From positions 10,154,759-10,218,758 of the forward strand of contig JAVDOI010000016.1 in the NCBI GenBank assembly GCA_032191485.1: DNA of 64,000 nt, given 5' to 3'. The first letter of the stretch is position 1. Every line of letters begins with the position of its first letter. The DNA comes from Leptoclinus maculatus (taxonomy: Eukaryota > Chordata > Actinopteri > Perciformes > Stichaeidae). Shown one piece after another: positions 11,896-26,448 of this stretch. The notes beneath the pieces are model-generated. The model saw only the letters and a list, made by a program, of their open reading frames with translations, was not told the DNA's origin and searched no databases. The translations under genes and the position numbers were made by a program.

Positions 11896-14800
11896 TTGTT
11901 TAGTTAAAAAAAATACGACAGAGTAATAAAGTAGTCTTTAATAATGAAAGGTCGTGTTTGATACTCTAAAATCTTCTCTAAAATCTTCCTCTATGAACTC
12001 AAACAGACACAATTCGTGGAAAGTTTTAGAAGTTTTATTTTTCAGACTTAGTTACAATGTTGCGGGTCTTGCTCTATATCTCTCTCACATTATCAAATTT
12101 ACTTTAAAATCAACACTTACACATAAAGGTTTACTAGATTATGGGTCCATAAATGTGGTCAACACACGTCTCTCACTCGTTTCCTCGGTGTTGTTGTCTG
12201 TTCTCACTCGTAGCTCTGCTGGTGGCTTAACTATCTGTCCTACTGAATAGCATTTACTACTTTTGTTCCTTTTACATTTTATCTGCGGACTTCACAATAG
12301 TTGTGCAGAACAAAATAAGCATTAATAAGAAAAGTAAAGTCCTCCGTTTTGTGTCCATCACCCTCCCTAAAGCCGCTAACCGTGACTTCAGACGTCCGCT
12401 CCGTAGGTCTGATAACGCCGCTGGTCACGCCGCTCGCTAATCGCTCCAATAACAGCTGCTTCCTCCGTAATAATGCAGACTTTAACTGGACAACAGCTGC
12501 TAGTAAAGACAACACGGTCAGTAAAGCCTGTAATCAGTTGTCCATGTTAAATTAACCTGGTAGTCGATCGGTAATCAATGTTGTTGTTTGTGAGCTTCCG
12601 GGTAAGGGTCAGGTGATAGGAGTGTGACACCTTCATGGACACCAGAGGACCTCTTTCTGCCCATTAAGTCCGATTTACACCTCCTTCTGTCGATGTCAAC
12701 TCCTCCCATCTGCCCTCGTTATCTGTTCTCTCATTTCTCCTCTCTACTGAAACTCTTCATGAGATATCTTTCTTCAAATTTGTATTCTTATGTTACTTTG
12801 ATGGTTTATTAAAAACACATTCTGAAAAAGAGCCAGGAAAGAAGAAAAAAATAAAAACAATCACCTTTGTCCAAATGGAGTCATGCTGGATCAAATATGC
12901 TAATGGGCTACATGCTGATCCTCTGTCCAGGCTGAACAGCTTTCACCTTCTTTTCATTCCCTCTCTCTTTCTCTGCTGCTCTCTTGCTGACTCTTCATGC
13001 ATTAAACACAGAATTTAACCTCCACCTACAGACAACAATTTTCTACCTGGCAGGCTTTCACCCACATGCAGGTCCACCCATGCACTCTTTGACATGACTC
13101 CATCTACAACAACCACTTTAAAGAGTCCGCGAGATAGAAGGTGGAGAGCTTACTTCACTTTCTTTTATCTTAAAAATATCTATGACATAAACCGCAGGCA
13201 CAGGAGTAGCTGTTGTCTACCCTCTTAAGATTAACTTTGGTGGCGTTGGGTTCGTTTCCAAATGAAATTACTTGAGAGCTGTAGGTGTGTAGTCATAGCA
13301 ATGTAACACTCTGCTGAGAAAGGATACTTTTGTTTATCTGGCACCAACATTTCTCTCCCTGTTTTGTTGCATATGACTAAATTTTTTGTATTGGTATATT
13401 TAGATTTAATATGTATCTTTTGTTTTTAATCTCAACTGTTACTCAACATGTATGGACAAATATGTGAAGTCATGCTAAATGATATGACAGATTTAGTGTA
13501 ACAAGTTTGATTGCTTAATTATTGTTCTTTCGCCTTTATGAGAATGTCTTTAAGTGCGACAGCTGGTGTGAGAGTGAGGTGAGTGTGTATGTGTTCAAGT
13601 GCCGCATTCAGAGTAATAAAAAAAGAGTGGCTGCAATTGATAGCTCCTTTAATACCACCTGGAATGGAAAGCAATGTTGACACAGAAATTGATGAAGGCT
13701 TTAATTGAACCAATCCCTCCATCTGTCTGCAACACTGAACACTTTATTTGCCTTTTAATTGCAATCAATAAAACGTCATACAAGCCTATCCTCAAGCCAA
13801 AGTGTCAATCATTATTATGCAGCTACACAGTTGATGGAAGTCATCGGCCATAAAAGGATAAAGTCATAAAGTCGACAAAAATGATTTGACATTGATAGTG
13901 CAGTATCATTCTGATCGTGTGTATATCCCTTACTGGATGCATACAAGTAAAGGAATCTAGGTGGTTTAGGCACTTATATAATTCATCCAAAATGTATTCA
14001 AAGCCACATATTGTTCAAAGGGAGGAGAAGGATGTCTTATAAAAAGCATAGAGCCTCTAAATCATTTACATAAAATCATGAGACTGTGCTTATCAGTAGA
14101 GAGAGGAGGCGAATCCTATAATCACCCTGCTAACTGTAACGTTAACACAGTCAATCAGGGTAGCTGTGACGGTCACAGAACAAATTAAGTGCTAATTGAT
14201 GACGTGGTCTTACAATATGGATTTTTCGTTGCCTATTTGGGAGCAGCGAAGGTGTAAACACAACACTAAAATACAGTACAAAGTTGATATGGCGAGCATG
14301 TAACAAAATGGTTACATGACAATAGCAGAAAGCATTGTCATTCATTTGGAGTCCTGTCCCCCAGACAAATGTAAGTCCAATAATCACTCTCATTTTACCT
14401 CTGTGTTTTTGGTTTCCTATGAAGAAGGGAGTTTATTTTGAAAAGACCACATGTAACGAGCGGAAATTGAAATGTGTTGCTGGCTTTCATAGGAGAACAC
14501 AAAAAATGAGGAGTAACTTTTCGTAAGATATCACACGAACCGTTGTATAAGGATACGTTGAGTTCATCAACGAGGTAATGAGAGCGGTGAGGGTGAAGTC
14601 GTGGCCGTTAAACCAAAACCGTCAGAATGCTAAAATGGGCCGTGACGAACTGCAGAAATGTATGATAATTAAACATGAGCAGCAGCTATCACATTAAATG
14701 TAGTAGTTTGATCCATTGTTGATATAAAAATATTGATCAGTGCAGCTTTTAAAGTGGTTTGAATTTGCACATACTGTATATGCCTCAAAAACAAGTTGAA

Positions 14801-15270
14801 AATAACTACAGAATAAATGAATAATCTTTGAAGAAAATCTAATATATGGACATCGTTGTGCAATTATTCACGCGTAAGATTGTTTTATAAATTGAGTCAA
14901 TTGAGTGGCGGACTTAAAGGCCTCTCAAAGGTTTGATGAGCATAAAGGACTTCATGTCAGACCATGAGATGAACAGATGCTATACCTCTTTTATTTTTTT
15001 TCTTCTAGACGCTTTCTTTGGCACAGAAGAAGTAGACGTCAGTCATTTGTGAATCACATTGTGTGACTCAGTGGATTTGCAAACAGAGGAATGAGGCAGT
15101 TTGTTCTGTTGGCCATCTGCACCTCCATCAAGCTGGATAAACCCCCGCTGATACCCCCTGGCAGAGAGCAGAAAGGCAGCAGGTGCAGCGTGACGCCCTG
15201 CTCTGGTGATCATTCCATGTAGGCCGGCAGGAGAACCCAGGGTGAGAGACACCCAGGATCAAGCTCCATG
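11896..15270. other. Intergenic DNA, no gene recognised
   Basis: The part to about 12,620 may be the interior of the preceding element. Beyond that the sequence is AT-rich and unique-looking, with no microsatellite of note. A segment near 13,740-13,860 is non-repetitive and rich in TAAT-type motifs. No exon is supported. Confidence 0.5.
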
Positions 15271-15345
15271 TCAGTGCATTTCCGACCTGCTGAGCACCCT
15301 TGAGCACCCTTGAGCAAGGCATTGAATCACCTCCTTCCCCACTGT
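15271..15345 (+). mobile_element. SINE body fragment (candidate)
   Basis: CCTTGAGCAAGGCATTGAAT is a near match to the conserved 'ccttgagcaaggcactgaac' body motif seen in fish tRNA-SINE-type repeats. Within it TGAGCACCCT is tandemly duplicated (15291-15310). Confidence 0.45.
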
Positions 15346-15657
15346 GCGGAAAAATACAACTTTCACTCCAGGTAATGAATAATTCCACAATACGGGTCCT
15401 TCTTTCATTCTCTTTCTCCTTCTTTCTCAGACACAGTTGTCCAAACATTTAAATAGTGCAAGATAATGAAATTAGCAAACAACAGTTCACAGTTTGGATA
15501 AAGATGAAAATATGGTTATATAACTTCAAAGAGAGAGAGAAAAAGCATTGGACCATGCTAAGTGGACACATATGCTCCACTGGAGAAAGAGAGCGCTGTG
15601 GCTGACAACCATATGGGACCGATGTCACTGTACCTCACATGTTCGGATCAAAGTGTG

Positions 15658-15765
<108 letters not shown>

Positions 15766-16879
15766 TGACTAGCCCTGTGTAAATGAGCTCATCTCCTTTG
15801 CTTTATTGAAAGGGGAATCCCAACACCACCTGTGTAGATGTGTTGGACAGGTAATTAGGCATGAAACTCTCACACACACACACACACACACATGCCTTTT
15901 TAAATGGAGCAGGCCAGTATAGTGTGTTTAGATGACAGCAGACAGTAGTTTCATATCAGAACTACTGATCACATTTTAAAAAGTGGAAGCTCCCAATAAC
16001 AAAACCAAGATTGATGACAAAAGTATGTACGCAAAAAGAGAAGGCAGTATCGTGTTGCATTATGGGAAATGTAGTATTACAGAATATCCCTGCCTCTGCT
16101 GCATAGATTTTAGATTTTGAATAATTCTTATTTTAACCTGCCGCGGTGGAGTGCCCCTGTTAACACAATCCACCATAATAAAAACAGCCAAGGGCCGTTG
16201 TTTCCTCAAGCCATCCTAGCCTGGCACTATCATGTCTTGCACTTACACATGTTTTTCTTCATTAAATTTTTTCTGTATTGCATATTGTCTGTAGTGGTCT
16301 GTATTGTATATTTAAGCCACAATGAACTATGTCATTATGAGCTTATTTGCATTGCAGTTTAATTGCATTACACAATAACCGTGACCAAATCTGCCCTTAG
16401 CCGAGCTGTGTCAACATCATGGTGAATTAAGTGGCTTAATGTTTGGTCTTATGTTTGACTCCTACGCTCCTGTTCTTATCCCTATCTCACACGCAGCACT
16501 CTTACACCCCAGCACGGTGAAAATGTAACATTATAGCTTCACTGGAACATCTGTTTCTATCTATTCGTACTCCACATGTCCTCATTCATGCTGTGATCCA
16601 AGTCCTTGTACTGAACTATCTCTTCGCCCCTGAACCCCCCCCCTGACTTACATTGCTTGCTAGGTGTCTTTTTACTTAGCAGTGTCCTCTCATCATATCT
16701 CCCTCTACACAAAATCATTTTACGAGTCTCTTAAACTCAGTCACATGTATTGTCATTTCTTCGTGGCAAAGAAACTGCATGTTCCTTCTTCTTCTCAGAT
16801 TGCATAATGAAATCTCCAGGAGTTTAGTGACTCATCTAACAAGAGAAGTATTTCTTGTTTCTCCTTCCAACATCACCTT

Positions 16880-16903
16880 CCTCCTCCTCCTCCTCCTCCT
16901 CCT
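16880..16903. repeat. (CTC)n microsatellite
   Basis: Eight CTC units. Confidence 0.9.
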
Positions 16904-18910
16904 ACCTGCACACAGGTTTGGTGTGACCAGTGGTAATCATTGAGAGGAAAAACATTACCTTTTTAATCATCCTCCCAAATTACATTTAACTGGGCTATTA
17001 ACTGTTAATTGACTGTTAATTGCCATTCAAATTGCTGCCAAAATAAATGTCTGCACTGATGGGCCATGACTTAAACTCAATAAATCTTCCTCTACATCCT
17101 TTCACTCACTTTCACTGGAGTCAATCTTTGTGCCGGATACAACTCAGTTCACTGATTCTTATTTTTATATGAAAAGTAACTACATTCCTAAAATGAAATG
17201 ACTATAAAAGTCTATGTGTGAGTGGCATTTACAGGACAGGAGGGACTCAGTCAGCAGAAAACACACCAAAGGCTTTGAGTGGTCATTTGCGGGAGATTTG
17301 TGGCTTCTCCACCTGACCAAGCCATCCCCTCTCACCCTCTGCCACCCTGCCTTCACCTTCCACGAGGAATGAGATTGAAGGAGATTAAGTGTCTCAGGGG
17401 AGAACCACGCCAAATTAAACATCTTCTCTCTATCTGTATCACTTCTCTCTGCCTTTCTCCCAGACTCCTTGAGGTCTTTTTTTCTCTCCTCTCTTCGTCT
17501 GACCGCTGATTGCTTTTTCTCTCCTCCACAAATCCCTTCCTTCAGCACAAAACTGTGCTTGTTTTGGTGGGCTGCTACAAGTTAGGAATGCAGGACCACA
17601 ACAGCCTGAATTTAATGGGACAAAGCCGTGGGATTCATCCTCTTAGATTAAGAAATGAACCCTGGGAATTCTGCAAGTGTAGAAAATTGTATTTACAGTA
17701 GCTTACTTTTATCTTACTTTTATCTACTTTTAGTTAAGATTTGTTCTATTTTTTGCTCGGTGGTAAAACACAAAAGTGACGAGATAAAAACATAAGTGAT
17801 ACAATTCTGAAGGACTGTTAAAAAAACAAGGCAATTAAAAATCTACTGTCTCGGCTCTCTGTCAATGTGCACTGCTTGAAAGGAATAATTCACCACCTCC
17901 TACTGTAAAATATCATCACATTTATCCACAGACAGATCAATGTGAACCCATTTATCAAACTGACCACGCATGTGTGTGTATGTGAGCCCATTTACATGTG
18001 AACTCGCCCAATAACATAAACTCTAAATCGCCATCTGTCCCCCCACAGCAGTCCTGGGCTCTTGTGTAAGATGATTGATCAGAGGGGCTACTGGTGAGAT
18101 TTTAATTTCAAGGGAGATCTAAACAATACTAACGACAAGTGTCTAACGACAAGTGGAAGATGAAGATAATCTTTATAAAGCGTCATAAAACCATCTAACG
18201 CCTACCATGATTAGACAGGCAGTGCATACCGTTGAGTAGAAGAGCTGCCATGATGATTTGTTTACATGTAATATTCACATAACAACCCCCTGTTCATACA
18301 AAGCCTAACACTTTTCCACTGAGGTGGTCTATTTAAAGTCAAAACCAGTACTTAACCTGGGTGAACCTGGACCGTACATTGATATAAGCTTTAACATTGT
18401 CCGTTTTAAGATTGCATAACTTCATTTAAAGTGGCTTTTATTATGTCACTAAACCACACGAGAAGGAATGTGACGCAGCACTTTAGATTCAACACCACAT
18501 AGCAAAAACGTAGATAAAGGTAAGATGGCTCACAGTAGCGAGAGCTTGTCACTGAATGAATGACACAACTACCGGAGTGAAACCGAGAATGATAAAATAT
18601 TGAGACTTTCATATTATTCTACTGCCATTCCCTGTCACAACTACTGCAGCTTACTATCTACATGATGTTGCCATCATCAAATCTTGAATGGGTTTCAGCA
18701 CTTGCATTGGTGTCAGGGCAGTTTTGCTGTAATATTTGATATTTGCTCATAGTTTAACCGGGTCTGGGGGCCATTGAAAGTCTCTTGACCCATAAAGAAG
18801 CATTTAAACCTTCGATTCAAGTGGAATTATAAAATCACCAAATATATGTTACCAGAAATTCATTCAAAAACAGCAGCACTAAAGAAGATAGAGAGTTGAC
18901 TTCTGCTGCT

Positions 18911-18931
18911 GTTGTTGTTGTTGTTGTTGTT
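18911..18931. repeat. (GTT)n microsatellite
   Basis: Seven GTT units. Confidence 0.9.
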
Positions 18932-19161
18932 GCTTTGCTGGAACAATGTGAACCTGTGCCTGGACAGACAACACAGAGAAATGCGGCCAGTCTCTCTGTA
19001 GCCTTGGGTCTGCCAAGAAGACGGAATGCAACACATTACAAGCAAATAAACTGCCCTGGCAGGACCCCTAATATATGTGAATGCCATACTACGCTTTGTT
19101 ACCCCCAGGAAACAAGGGTATCAACATAGATGTCACGATTTCACTCTGCCTCTCAAACAAG

Positions 19162-19163
<2 letters not shown>

Positions 19164-19191
<28 letters not shown>
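19164..19191. repeat. (CA)n microsatellite
   Basis: About 14 CA units. Confidence 0.9.
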
Positions 19192-19192
<1 letters not shown>

Positions 19193-19770
19193 GCAGGCAA
19201 AAGTAGACATTCCTACAGAGTGATGAGTCAATGTAAGCCTACAGGCTTTCCTCCCACAACTCTTACATGTGTTAATCGACAGACAGACAGCTGGCTGGAT
19301 GGATGCTATGAGTGTCCAGACATTACTAAAACCACATGGGTACTGCTGCTAAGCTTCATCGCCAGCTGGACAGAAGAGGCCCGTCGAGGGGCCATGTGAC
19401 AATAGACTTCAGCGTCATGGCTGTAACAACAGACTACACTGGCTGAGTGAGAGCAAATGATGCCATACAGTTATTGATCTAATATACAAATCGGTTATAC
19501 TTGGAAAAATGCATTGATATTTGCTTGTGTCCCAATTGTTGTATGAATTCCTAACTGATATTAATTTGTTTTGTTGTATTGTTATTGTATGTGAGTACAT
19601 TATTTGTGGTTATTTTTTTTATCTAGAGTAAAATGTACTTTTGTATGTAATTTTATACATAGAACATTTAAAGTGAACCACACTCTGTTACACCAGTGGT
19701 ACAACTGATTAAAAGTTCTGCAAGCAACTAAACCCATTGCAGATATTAAATATGCATTTGTTAAGTGAGA

Positions 19771-19918
<148 letters not shown>

Positions 19919-20384
19919 GCCTTCTCTCCGCTCATGCGTGTGCACCACAGAATACAGTGTGGGTTCGTGACTGCACTCTCTGGAACTTTGCCTAATCTCT
20001 GAAACACAAAAGAGGAAAGAGGGGCGAGCTGGTACATTATTTAACACACACACACGTCTATTGCTTCCACTAACACGTGAATGGCCTTTTGTGCACTTGT
20101 TTGTTTTTGTGACTTAGCAACTTACCCACAAGGCTCAGAGCTCTGCGGTTTAAATCATCCTTGCTGTCTTATTTCTGTAAGAATATTCCTTTCACTGAGG
20201 ATGGTTTTAAATCTGTTCCTTCACTTATCTCTCTCACTCCTTTCAGTGAGTTGGGACACTCATCACACAAACTCACATGAACCCAGACATCTACAAAAGG
20301 GTCTCTCACCGTGCCAAACTCTCATACTTATGACATCTTTTGCATAATGCATGAATCCAAATAAGAGCACATGAAATAATCATG

Positions 20385-20480
20385 AACAGGGGGCCAAATT
20401 CACAAAGCCATCTGAAGCTAAAAGGTGGTCCTAATTGGCCAATTTAGGGACAAACTCTAAAAGTAATGTGCTTTTCACTT
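20385..20480 (+). mobile_element. End of a non-autonomous DNA element (candidate)
   Basis: The order CAAATTCACAAAGCCATCTG, GGTCCTAATTGGCCAATTTA, GGGACAAACTCTAAAAGTAA resembles a fish short element whose end reads 'ttcacaaagccatctaaga ... aatttaggacaaa'. The opposite end was not found with confidence. Confidence 0.35.
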
Positions 20481-23400
20481 ATGATTTTAAAAGCCTTTCT
20501 AAAAGCAATTCTTCGTCGAGCAATGAAGTATAAGGGAAGAATATTTCCCAGAAGAAGTGGAGGGAGGTTGGGTGAGGATAAAACCATTCTTTACTACGAC
20601 ATATTAAGTGTTATTTACACTTGCTGAGCAATAAATGTCTTAATCCTTTACGATGCCTGTAACTCTCCAGCAATTATGAGATCACTTAAAATGATTACAT
20701 TAAAATTCTGATGGTAGAAGTGACCATATTTCCCTAAGTGTTGTCTGCTTGTTGTATCTCCTTTAAAAATTTAGTGGTGATGGTAATTACTGCAATAATA
20801 GCCTTTTATCCCAGGCAGTTAAAAACACACATTACTAACAGACATTTCTAAAGAGGTGAGAGCTGCTTCTACTTTTCCTAAAAAAAACTGTTAAAGCTTC
20901 CCTGTGAACAGTTTCTTAGACTCCTTCTGACTCATAGGAACTTTTCTTTCTCCTGGTGTTTTGAGAAAGCAGGGAAGAAGTATTTTTAGCGGTAAGATAA
21001 AACGCTCAGCGAATAGGCACCTCAAGCACATTAAAAGGTTGTTGTTTAGCTGTGAATCCTGCAAACGGGCTTAATGTCACAGGGAGGAGCTTTACAAGCT
21101 GGGTGGGGACCAAAGAAACATTAAGTCGGAAGGAAAACATTCCGCTATTTGCTTGGAAGGGTTTCTTATGTGGTTGTATGTGTCGAAAAAGAATCCTTAA
21201 GAAGGCATTGAGTTTGTGTGTGTTTATTTGCATATGTAAATATATGTATATATATATATGTTTTCTCCTTGTTTTTTTGCATTAAATGTGTATGATACTA
21301 ACTAAGTGTATTTATGTATATTATGATTTTCTTTTTTCTCTTTTCTTACTTTAATTTTGTTTCACATATATTTTGCTATTTGGTTGGCAAAAGATGACAA
21401 TCAGTACTGGAGATAGCAGAAATGTCTTTAATTTCCTCCAATGAAAACACTCGTGGACTGAATTCTAAAAGTGTCTATTTGCATATCATTTTCTAGTAAT
21501 TGATTTTTATTGCTTCATCAAACTCATTAACAGCCGCTCTGTACTGAGGTTCTCCAACTGTTCGCCTGTTATTCTTTACATATCTGTGAATGTATTTGTG
21601 TGTGTGTGTGTGTGTGTGTCATCTTCCAGTTCTCGAAAATCTGTGGATTTATTCTCTGTGAATAAAACTACAATCTCACAGTTTCCTCCCAATAGTGTTT
21701 ATCACGGAACATGTAACATCCACAGGGATTTGATTACAGCAAATTAAGTTCATGATTACCATAAACATTTTAATAATGGCTCTGATTAACGGATAATAGA
21801 GAGCACTGGGGGATGTTGCTGATCACACTGAGAGGAGGATGGTGTGAACCAGGATGCAGAGGGTGGATATGAAACCCAGCTATGCAGATGTCTACCAACA
21901 CATTCTTCACCTACTGATGTGTTTAACTTTGTTTATGAAATCGTTCCTAGACACAATTATACAAATCAAAGAAAATACATTAATCCAATTGAAATAGATA
22001 GAATTTAAACAAATGAAATAATGCACACAGAGAGACACAGACGTTCTTTCAATTTCACCCTGAATCTTTGAATCTATCTAAATGGAGAGCAGTGTTCACT
22101 GCTGCTCACTGGAATTGAAAGAGAAAATACAGAGCAAGTCCACGCTGGACCACCCACTCTACTTTAAAAATAAAAAGTCTTTGCCATTTAAAATCTACTC
22201 TCAGTGCATTTATTATTCCCACCCAAACCTACGCAGACATTCACAAATACTCTCACTGTGCCACATTCTCCAGCACTTTAACCTGCGGCTGAGAAGCTAC
22301 TTCATGCATTATTCTGTGTACATTTCCCATGCCTGTTCGCTGGAACATTGAACTCGCTAATAGCAGCCAGGAGCTTGCCCAGCTCTCCACAGTGGCAGCT
22401 TCACCCCACCCAGTCCACTGCAGCCAACTGAGGGGCATAGGCTTCTAGCCTGAGAGACAAACACAACATGGTTTGTGGAGCAGAAAGAAAGCTAGGGGCA
22501 GCATGCTAAACAACCTGCAGGACCTGTCTGAAGCCAACTGAACAACCAGTTTCATTTTGTCACCTCACTGAAGCTGAATGGATGGATTTGTCTGAAAAAA
22601 ACATTAAGCTTTTATGAAGATATAAATCCTTTCAGTCCTAAGGATAGTCTGAAAGCCCACTATTTCTCTCTTTGCTAATATTTCTACTGGAAGATGTGGT
22701 CCTCTTTCCTCTGTGTGCGTTTGAGTGTGTATTCGTGTAAATGTGTATTTTGATTCATCTGCGAAGTGAGTTAAAATGGCAGTACATTGTGAGTTGAAGT
22801 AGATTATTACAATTCACTTTCTTTGGCATGCACTGGAAAACAATCCAATTATTTTCCAAGGTTACTACTGGAGTTCCCTCTCTTTTTAATCACAGCCCTA
22901 GAGTGAAGGAAACCCAGCTCCAGTGTAGTAATATAAACCTAAAGCAGCAAAGAGATAATATATCACGAAGAGAGTTAAATAATTCAAAGTCCTCTAATAA
23001 AAGGCAAATCTTGATTTACAGTCGTCTAGAGTATTCATACTTTGCATAAACCTCCCTGACATTTGGTCGTATTTAATATGCATGTTGTCTTTCTCTTGGT
23101 TGCTCCAGCATGCAGGCAATTTGATAGCCTCATTTGATAGATATAAAGTCCTGTAGAGTAGCAAATAAATAGTCAATTTTGCCTTCCAGCTTTCCGCTTG
23201 CTCAATATTTTTGAAAATAATTGAAAATATTTGACAGTCATTCTGTACAATGGCTGTAGTCCCACCAAATGAATACACATTTATACTGTGGGTTAGTGTG
23301 AGGGCTTTTTCACCAAATGAAAGTAGCAAAGCATTATAGGGCAGCCTGATTTCAGCACCATGGACAGAGGCCAACCAAGGCCAAGGTGGTACAACTCACC

Positions 23401-26093
23401 TGTCAAATTATGAGGGAGAAACTCTGCAGTGTCCTGCAACAAAAGTTTGCTCGTGCACCTTTTGTCTCCTTCCTCTTTTCCCACCAAAGCAAGATGGATG
23501 ATGCTTGGTAGCACATTTTTCTAGGGAAAGAGAGAAATAGAAGTGAGGGAAATGTTTGACATGAATGTGTTAGATATAAATAAAATCAAATGTTGGGACT
23601 GTGAGGAGACATTTTAATTGGGTTGTTATTTAATTAAGTATGCCAGCAATATAAAACACTAACTATTAAGCTTGTATGGTTCAGCATGGTGTACAGCACA
23701 ACCGTTTTTTTTGTGTTTGTGTGTGGTTATCCTTTTTTTCGGGAGACAAGCCAAGGACTGCCTGAGAACCTCCTACACTGACTCGGGATGACACTAATTA
23801 ATGGCTGCTCTAATAGCTCCTTCTGCAAAAACACTTGGACCGTAAACAAGCTTTCAAGGTGAAACGATGACACTAATGCAATTTCTACCAAGCTGGGTGC
23901 CCCATGATGTCCGAACATTACGAAACACTGTACCTGTCATTCCAAATAATGTCCCCATCTGGTTAAGTGTGTTCTTCATTTGCATCATTTGCGAGACCCT
24001 TTGGCCCTTGATCATAATAAAACGAGCCTGAACCACAAGTGTGGCTAATGTCATGTGGGAACAGATGTGATGATAAGCCAGGCCCTGGGTGCTCATTATT
24101 CTATCTAAGGCAGGTTCCCTGCTGCATTGGATCTGATTCAAGTCACTGGTGTCAAGCAAAAAAGAAAAATTCCCCTTAATAAGTCTTAACTGAACTTTGG
24201 AGAGTCTTAACTGAAACTTGCACGAGAGGAAGAGTGTGGGATAATAAGAAAAAGAAAGAGGGCATTTGCGTTGTTTGTGTGTTTGCAGTCACATGCTTAT
24301 TACCCTTGTGCATCATTGCACAGTGCAATGCATGGGTACAGCAGGACATAAGGCTGCACTATCACTGAAGTAATAACGATCATTCCTTTATCTCCCACAC
24401 TTCGAACAGTTCCTCCGAGGCTGGTGAGAATGGGCCTTAATACAAGGCAAACCGGGCGTCATGGAGGTACAGAGAGACCTCTACAGCAGAGACAACCAGT
24501 TTCACTTTTGACCTCTTAGCTGTGGAGATGCGTGATGTTCCCAGAACAAGACATACAGGATTTACAAAATCTGTCAGTCCACTTATTTTCAACTCTTAAG
24601 AGAGTCATTTGCCTCCTACACAGTCAAATGAATGCATGTTTTACATAAGCCCACGTTGAAACATTTAAAAACAAAGCACATTTGCACACTTGTGCTCACA
24701 GGCACACAAAAACACACAAACGCACACACCTGTCCATCAGCAGCTAACGATTTAAATTAGAGAGATGCTTTAACACTCAGTCAGTTTTAAGACTTTCAAC
24801 TGCAGAGTACTTTATGAAATCTGCTTTTGAAAAGTGCAGTGAAACTAAAGATGACTTGCACTACGACCCTGTGCACACAACTACAGCAAAAAAGGTTTAG
24901 GTAATAGTTTTACCGTCTGCTTTTGTTTTCTATTCCAAATATGCTTGGCTCACCTTGCGGTTGGTTTTGCAGCCTGTATTTTTATATTTGGTGTTATTAT
25001 TACAGATAAGATCGATGGCCAAAACCACAAAAGTCCTATCATAATGAGCACAGGTGTAATCAATAACATCGATCATGGTTGATTTCCAGACAGAGAGAGA
25101 GCAATGGTTGAGCAAGCAGAGGCTATTGTCACAACACGTATCGAGGAACCGTCATTATCATTAGTAACACCTGTGTTGTGCTGCCTTTATGTGATATATT
25201 ATAAAGCAGCATTTTCACGAACCAATCAAGTGTACTTTGTGCATGCGTTGCACTGGAATTATTCTTTGAGTAAATAGGATTTCCTTTTTTTGTGTCCATG
25301 TTATAAGTATTGCCTAGTGCATAAAGAATGTGGATGCAGATGTATCATTTGTATGTTTTTTATACAGTAGATATCTATAAATAATTTTTCTTTTAATAGC
25401 ACCTGCCTCCACCTCACAATAGAAACACAACAGAGAACCCTCCATCGCATGCATTGCCAATCAGAGGCACTATTAATGTAGCATCTCCCCAGGCTTTTTC
25501 CTAGCATCAGCCTCTTATCAAAGCACTGTGACAGGCAGATAGACACATGTACTGCTCCACTCAGTCGCAGGATTACTCTTCAGCTGTGTGGGGAAAAGGC
25601 TGCAGATTTAGATATGCCTCAGGTTTTCTCATAAAGCTGGACAAACTGTCTATACAGGGTGATAGACGAGAGCTGTTGTTGATCGCACGACTCGATAGCA
25701 TGTTGGTTCTCCTCAACTGGTTTACTGTCTTCTAATGAATCCAGCTCAGTCAGCGAAGAATAGTTGTCTATATAAAAAAATGTACAGAACAAAAGCTCAT
25801 TCTCTCTTTTACCTCTCACTTTCCTCTCTTTTCTGCCTCTGCCTCTCTCTACGGGGATCTGTTACAACTGAGTGGTTCTCTAATGATCTCCGAGTGAGAG
25901 GCAGAAAGTCATCCATAAGCATGCACATGGTCACAGTCACACTCACACACATGCAGGCACACACACACACACACACACATGTATCTTGGTATCCTCAGGG
26001 ATAATTAGGGAAAAGTTCCCCTAGCTTACTGAATCCCAGCATCCTGCCACCATTAAAGTGGGAAGCTGTGTCTGTGCAGCTACGTATGATTGC

Positions 26094-26094
<1 letters not shown>
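20481..26094. other. Intergenic DNA, no gene recognised
   Basis: It holds a short (AT)-rich run near 21240-21260 and a (GT)n run near 21600-21619. A GC-moderate, unique segment (23745-23905) with a TAATTAAT core is the best conserved-element candidate in this block. No exon is supported on either strand. Confidence 0.5.

Positions 26095-26162
<68 letters not shown>
26095..26162. repeat. (GT)n microsatellite, 68 bp
   Basis: Uninterrupted GT units followed by a purine-rich GA patch to about 26,210. Confidence 0.95.
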
Positions 26163-26164
<2 letters not shown>

Positions 26165-26410
26165 ATACGCGAGCTGGAGAGAGCGACAGGAAGAGAGAGA
26201 GAGAGGGAGTTTGGGTAAACTCGACAGGTGTTTTTAGGGATGAAGTGCAGCAGACAGCTTGTCAGTTGGATAGAAAAGTCAGTATTTTGAGTGTGTGCAT
26301 GCATGTGTGTGTTTGTTGGGTGGGCGGGTGTATAAGTGACATATACAGTGAAGTGTTAATGCTTGGTTGAGCATGTCGAAAGCCTGTACATGAAACTTCG
26401 CACAGCCTGG

Positions 26411-26448
26411 AGAGAGACAGACAGACAGACAGACAGAAAGAAAGAAAG
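26411..26448. repeat. (GA)(GACA)n(AAAG)n compound microsatellite
   Basis: Tandem GACA units pass into AAAG units. Confidence 0.9.
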
